A stretch of DNA of 64,000 nucleotides from Styela clava (Eukaryota > Chordata > Ascidiacea > Stolidobranchia > Styelidae): assembly GCF_964204865.1 (NCBI RefSeq), contig NC_135255.1, forward strand, positions 18,505,135-18,569,134, written 5' to 3'. A program made the position numbers and the translations under genes. The notes below the pieces were generated by a model, which saw only the letters and a list, made by a program, of their open reading frames with translations, searched no databases and was not told where the DNA came from. Every line of letters begins with the position of its first letter. Within the stretch, counting starts at the first letter, position 1. Shown in pieces: positions 59,217 through 64,000 of this stretch.

Positions 59217-62200
59217 TCAAGTCATGGTATAAAGCTCTTTCACCACAGTTTCACGTTGTCTTTCTGCACGTGGATTTTCAACAGTGTGGTAAACTGGATC
59301 AGGATTCAAATCTCCACCACAATCTCTTGCTTCGTGTGTGTTGGTTGGTGGAGCGACAGTTGCATTGTCGCCACGGGCGTCAATGTTTCTTTTTTTGTAT
59401 CTGTTAACAGTAGTAATACGTGGTGACACAGTTTTGGAATGGAATATATCATAGCTACCGTATTTAAGGCGCGCTTTAAATACTTTTTCCTCAAAAATCG
59501 ACTTAGCGCAATATAAGCCAATGCGCCTAATGTATAAATCAAATAGTGCTTTATGGACCTAACTAAAAAGGTAGGAATCACGGGTATCAGTGACTAAAAA
59601 GGTTAGTATCAGTAGTAAATGACTAAAAAGGTAGGTATCACATGTATCCTTGACTAAAAAGGTAGGTGTCAGTAGTAGATGACTAAAAAGGTAGGTGTCA
59701 GTAGTAGTTGACTAAAAAGGTAGGGTTACTGATACCCTAACCCTACCTTTTTAGTCATCTACTACTGATACCTACCTTTTTAGTCAAGGATACATGTGAT
59801 AACCTAACCCTATATTTTTGGTCATCTGCTACTGATACCTACTTTTTTACTCATCTACTACTGATACCTACCTTTTTAGTCTGATCCGTGTTTTATTGCT
59901 TACACTCGAACCCTATCCTAGTGCTGGGTGCGCTTTATAGCCCCGGTGCGCCGTATGGTCCGTAAAATATTATATTTATATTGCCTTACAGTGACTGTAT
60001 ACCGAGGAATGGGTCTACCTATAAATCAATTCAAGAGATATCGGACATGAAACTTTTAACTATAACAGCAGTATCAGATTTTCAAACGACAATAATTTAC
60101 GACGCTGGCAGTATTATACATTCCGTTTTTATGGACATAAGCATAAGTTTTAATATCGTTATTTTAGGAGTCGAACAAAATAAACAGAAAAAATTATACA
60201 ATTTAATACTGATATGTATATTATGTAGAGAATCGTATGGTTTGCATTTCGGTACTCCCGTTGTGTGTGTACTAGGATAGGGTTAGGCCATAATTTTTAT
60301 CCGATTTTCCTCATTTTAGTTATATTACGAGTTAGGGGACTGACTGTGTTAGCCAAGTGAATATACCCCATGCTCATAGTTTTTATTCCCTTTATGCAAA
60401 TTAAGCGAACAAAATTAGTTACCTCGATATTGGTACACACACTTTTGGAGCGCCTGATTATTTACTAAAAAAGAACAAATAGTTTTTTCACACATGTTGT
60501 ATTATACTCTTACTGACTTTAGTGCGACAGCAATCAACGCCAATGCTTCCAATCCAGAAATTATTCCAAATGCAATTGCGGCACCAACTGCGCCAAAGTT
60601 TTTCTTGTTGCTTTTATATTGATCCGCTGCTGTAGATTGTGTTTCGTTTGAAGTCTTTTCTATGATTCGCATCGAGTTGCATAAATATAAAAAATAAATT
60701 ATTTGAAATTATAAAGCATATATGAAGACTGGGGGACTGGCATTAAAAAGTGGCGTTTGCTCTAGATCAGTAGTTCTTAACTTTTTTTAATTTCGCGACT
60801 GAATTTTGGTGCACAAAAGATTCTGTGGTCCATTAACTTTCTCATGCACAGGGTAAAAATACAATGAAAACAAGAAAATTTTTCTCGCAAAGATGGAAAC
60901 TTCAAATCAATAAAATGAGAACTACCACCCAAAGCCAAAATGCAGCAGCATGATTTATTTCAATTCATCAATAACTCTTGCAATTTTTATTAGGTTTGTG
61001 GCCCATCTGAAAACGATTCTGTGGCCGAGAATTCGGCCATAGCCGACTGGATGATAATCGGTTGTGGACAGTTGGGTGGATAAAGCGAATCTAGGAGTAT
61101 ATAATTTTCCATAGTGTTACTTGGTATATAAAAAACTGCTGTTCATAGCAGGTGAGGTTCAATTACATTTGAACCCACGTACATTTGAACCCATGACAAT
61201 TGCACCTGTATGCTATTGCACCTATGGAATTTTTTTTGTTTCACGTATAGTTAAACCCATACTAACCCTAACCCATGGGTTTTAGCAGCCGCATATAGAT
61301 TGAACCGTGGATATACGCATGAGTTCAAATGTACACGGGTTCAAATGTACGTATAGATTGAACCCGTGGATATACGCATGGGTTCAAATGTACATGGGTT
61401 CAAATGTACGGTCACCAGCAGGTGATGATACATGTCAAGTCATCGGAGGCTGAATTAATAAACATTGAAGTTTAAATTTGCACGTGTGAAGAATGCCCGT
61501 ACCTTGACATTTTATGTACTCATATTTGATTTTGAAACCCCATATCGCGGAATTTCTGCTGTTCTCCCTCGAAGGCTTGTACTCGATTTTGACATTGTCT
61601 CCTATATCCCCATGACGATGCCAAATTGATTTGCACGGCGTCAATATTTCTCCGGAAACGGAACAGCGACTCGCTTGGGGATGATAAATATGACAATCAC
61701 CAGTCGAATTATCTGCCACGTTTCCGCCTGTGGAATTGTAAATTTATTGATAGCTGCTTTCTAAATTTCAATTACCGTATTGTACGAACCATAAGTCTTT
61801 AAATTGCTTAGGATGTTTTTTTAATTATATATAAGACGCATCAGGTTTTTCGACGCAACGATTTTTAAAGCAATACCGGTATTGGAGTGTTGGCACTGTT
61901 CAATCCATACATACCATACATTGGAACTATGCCGCACAAAATCGTCGTGAAATGTTTTAAGTAGCATTTCATCTTAACTTCTGTTCATTTTGCGTTACTT
62001 TTTTAACACCCTGATATAATCTATTAACTTAGTAGTCAAGTGCCGAAATTAAATGTTCCCAATACCTTCAGCAGCCGCATGCATATTTGGACTGCTTGTC
62101 CAACGTATGTTTGCCGAGAGTGTGAAACAATTCGAAAGAATTTCAGTCACATATTCATATTTTTTCTGTGCACACACTTTCATGAGTTCATGAAAATTTG

Positions 62201-63242
62201 TAATGTATTTTACGCTTACCAGCAACAGTAATAAGGCCCGCTGATTGGTAATTTATGCCGGTCAACCAATATCCCAAATCCAGTTTCACCATTCGTATAA
62301 CGAGCGCGTGATATTTTCCATATTTCGAGTGTGGGAGAATCCATTCAGCACAATCATAATATCCATCCGTATGCCTATCAGGTCGTTCAATCAGGTCAGA
62401 AATAGCTTCACGCGGATATTTATTTTTGCAGTTGCACAATACTCCGTGGACTAATAAACAACCTGTGAAAAACGAGTTGTTGTGCAATCTTCAATTATAT
62501 TTGGCGCAAATTTTTGCTCGAGGAAGTGAATTCGAACGGTTTGTTTCCCGACAAAAAGACCTATTTCAACGCATTGGGGTTGATGGTAACGGCCTATTCT
62601 ATTATTTTTCTGTGCGATTGCAAAATTACTACAGCTAATTTTTGATCGAAATTTGATTGTTCTAATTTGTTTTATTACTGGTTTCATTGTATTATAGCTT
62701 TTATCTAGAAAATTCGTTACTCCCGAAGTATGTGAACCAAGATGGCGGACACCGGAACGTGGTATGTGTACCAGGTTAGGGTTAGGCCATAATATTATTC
62801 TAATTTCAATTATTTCATTTCTTTATAAATATGACCACAAAAAGGATGATAGCAGCCTACATAAAAAAAATGTATTTACTGATCTTCATTAGCCTATAAT
62901 AGTTCGTATAAATTACTATGAGTCTACGAATAATAAATTCATTTCAAAGTATACCTTGTGCCAAAAGCACTTTTTTAACATTAAATTAAATATCAATAAA
63001 TACAAGACTCGAATGTTTCAACTCTAATTGCTCGCTAGGTGGGTTGCTTAAACATGATCAATCCTTTTGAATCCAAGCCATTCCGAATATTCAAAATAGC
63101 TCTAAATTATATAATATTTTGTCACTTTACTTGCGTCATAATATATTCATCTGTGAGTGTTTGTGACAATATATTTCATAAGTCCTATAATTTGTACATT
63201 TTACTTACCGAATAGTACTACTAAAATGTAAGTGTAATCCAT
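59217..63242 (-). CDS. R10: CUB-domain transmembrane receptor with tyrosine tail
   Basis: Minus-strand exons 63242-63209, 62462-62220, 61727-61503, 60659-60518 and 59400-59217; 828 nt, 275 residues. Signal peptide MDYTYILVVLFG. Type-A CUB domain with CNCKNKYPREAISD, DCAEWILPHSKYGKYHALVI, TGDCHIYHPQASRC and GFKIKYEYIKC. TM GAVGAAIAFGIISGLEALAL. The tail has YKKRNIDARGDN, DPVYHTVEN and KELYTMT. All frames are open and the exon-4 donor is AA|GTCAGT as in R9. The 11 replacements in exon 2 against R9 come with about 6 silent changes; exon 3 has 3 replacements and about 5 silent changes (hand count). Introns 2 and 4 carry new or expanded repeats. Confidence 0.82.
59562..59881. repeat. Palindromic minisatellite, about 320 bp, R10 intron 4
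   Basis: Same unit as 51990-52231, with more copies: several GACTAAAAAGGTAGGTGTCA units, a turn at GGGTTACTGATACCCTAACC, then inverted units. It is about 80 bp longer than in R9, so unit number changed after duplication. The host MITE spans about 59456-59970. Confidence 0.75.
60251..60454 (+). mobile_element. MITE family A in R10 intron 4
   Basis: Starts GGTACTCCCGTTGTGTGTG and ends CACTTTTGGAGCGCC; the same insertion as 52604-52818. Confidence 0.7.
61156..61416. mobile_element. 261-bp ACATTTGAACCC element with 9-bp target duplication, R10 intron 3
   Basis: Absent from the equivalent R9 intron, where CATAGCAGGTGATAAT is uninterrupted. Flanked by the perfect 9-bp direct repeat AGCAGGTGA (61147-61155 and 61417-61425). 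It starts GGTTCAATTACATTTGAACC and ends GGGTTCAAATGTACGGTCAC plus C. Between are direct and inverted copies of ACATTTGAACCCATG. Non-coding. Confidence 0.85.
62716..62815 (+). mobile_element. Partial MITE family A in R10 intron 1
   Basis: Same fragment as 54966-55070: TACTCCCGAAGTATGTGAAC, GATGGCGGACACCGG, GGTATGTGTACCAGGTTAGG. Confidence 0.6.
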
Positions 63243-64000
63243 TCCGTCTCTTTTACTTTTATCTCAGATAGTTAACCTAGTATTCAACTGTGATGAAACA
63301 AGAACTCAAATTATAGGGCTACTATTTGTCATGCAGCATGTAACTCTTACTAATATAACAGTATTGCATTAGCTATTATGAGGAAATTACCATGCGTGCG
63401 TTGTTTCACAAACAGATAGCAGGATTATACACACACTCACCTCCCGCGTTATATTCAGAGGTCAGATGATTAGGTAGGAAGCTCTATTGAGTCTCTTCGT
63501 TTGGAATGCGCTGCCAATCGGCATGTACTGGCATCTATGTTACCTCGTTACAGTTTTGTTTGCGTTAACCAAGCAATTAATGTTTAGTCAAGTACCCAAA
63601 CAATATTAGGCGCTAAGTTATTGAAAAAAAAAATTTAGAAACGAAACTGCCTAATATTTATCCGATTGGCCAAGTTTGTATGAGTGACCGTTAGGTGCAG
63701 ATGGCCTGTTGCACAGTCGTAACACCTCGTCTCAATGATCTTCGTGATAAGAATACAAGATACAATTGGAGCAGATTCAACCTCGCTTTCGTGAGATATC
63801 TAACAGACAAATACCGATCAAGACCGCTAAGTAATGAGAAAAATCGGAATAAAATTATGACCTAACCCAACACGATACACACACTACGGGAGTATCGAGG
63901 AAACAATACCAAACAGGCAATCAACTATGAATAATTATTCGCACAAACGTATGACCCTAGCTTGAATAATACCGAAACGCGCAGTTATATAAGGATCATA
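63243..64000. other. R10 upstream flank
   Basis: Contains the conserved module at about 63345-63545 (TATTATGAGGAAATTACCAT, GCGTTATATTCAGAGGTCAG, CCAATCGGCATGTACTGGCA), a family F fragment (about 63755-63820, GGAGCAGATTCAACCTCGCT) and a 3' fragment of a family A MITE (about 63838-63898). No gene seen. Confidence 0.5.

Larger units (their letters stand above)
57010..63990. repeat. Segmental duplication, right unit (with R10)
   Basis: Partner of 50180-56980. Gained after duplication: a 797-bp element (57180-57976) and a 261-bp element (61156-61416). It probably continues past the window end. Confidence 0.75.

Overview
The window is AT-rich animal nuclear DNA: short coding exons, GT-AG introns, and many miniature DNA transposons. 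The organism cannot be named from the sequence. CUB-domain membrane proteins, short introns and the MITE load make an invertebrate such as a tunicate plausible, but that is an inference. No bacterial gene, CRISPR array, rRNA or intact tRNA was seen.

Nearly all coding sequence belongs to one clustered family, called R1 to R10 here. Each complete member has five exons: (1) a short signal-peptide exon, (2) the first half and (3) the second half of a CUB or CUB-like domain, (4) a stalk plus one transmembrane helix, (5) a cytoplasmic tail with spaced tyrosines. In the clean models the introns have phases 1, 1, 1 and 2, and predicted proteins are about 260-285 residues. I assembled the models by hand from splice sites, reading frame and comparison between copies.

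Order: R1 (minus, 273-1589, TM and tail only), R2 (plus, 2469-5734), R3 (minus, 9276-13045, tail replaced by a transposon remnant), R4 (plus, 18131-19533, relic), R5 (plus, 24435-26856), R6 (plus, 30171-32398, broken), R7 (plus, 35220-37142), R8 (minus, 42894-45832), R9 (minus, 51644-55489), R10 (minus, 59217-63242). R5-R7 are tandem duplicates sharing upstream and 3' flanks. R9 and R10 lie in a younger duplication of about 6.8 kb (about 50.2-57.0 and 57.0-64.0 kb).

Two ectodomain types (A, classical CUB: R3, R8, R9, R10; B, divergent: R2, R5, R6, R7) and two TM/tail types (A: R1, R2, R8-R10; B: R3-R7) occur. R2 and R3 are reciprocal mosaics (B ectodomain with A tail; A ectodomain with B tail), so exons seem to have been exchanged at intron 3. 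R9 and R10 differ by 11 residues in exon 2 but only 3 in exon 3. Clustering, duplication, pseudogenes, mosaics, a fast exon and tyrosine tails together resemble a diversifying immune or self-recognition receptor family. That function is inferred; nothing here proves it.

The rest is mainly transposon sequence: a roughly 200-bp family with GGCGCTCC/GGTACTCC ends, 8-bp target duplications and a telomere-like GGTTAGGGTTAGG core; hAT-type MITEs with 8-bp duplications; a family with CAGGGTGTCC ends; an element built of ACATTTGAACCC repeats with a 9-bp duplication; and a large palindromic minisatellite in the last intron of R9 and R10.
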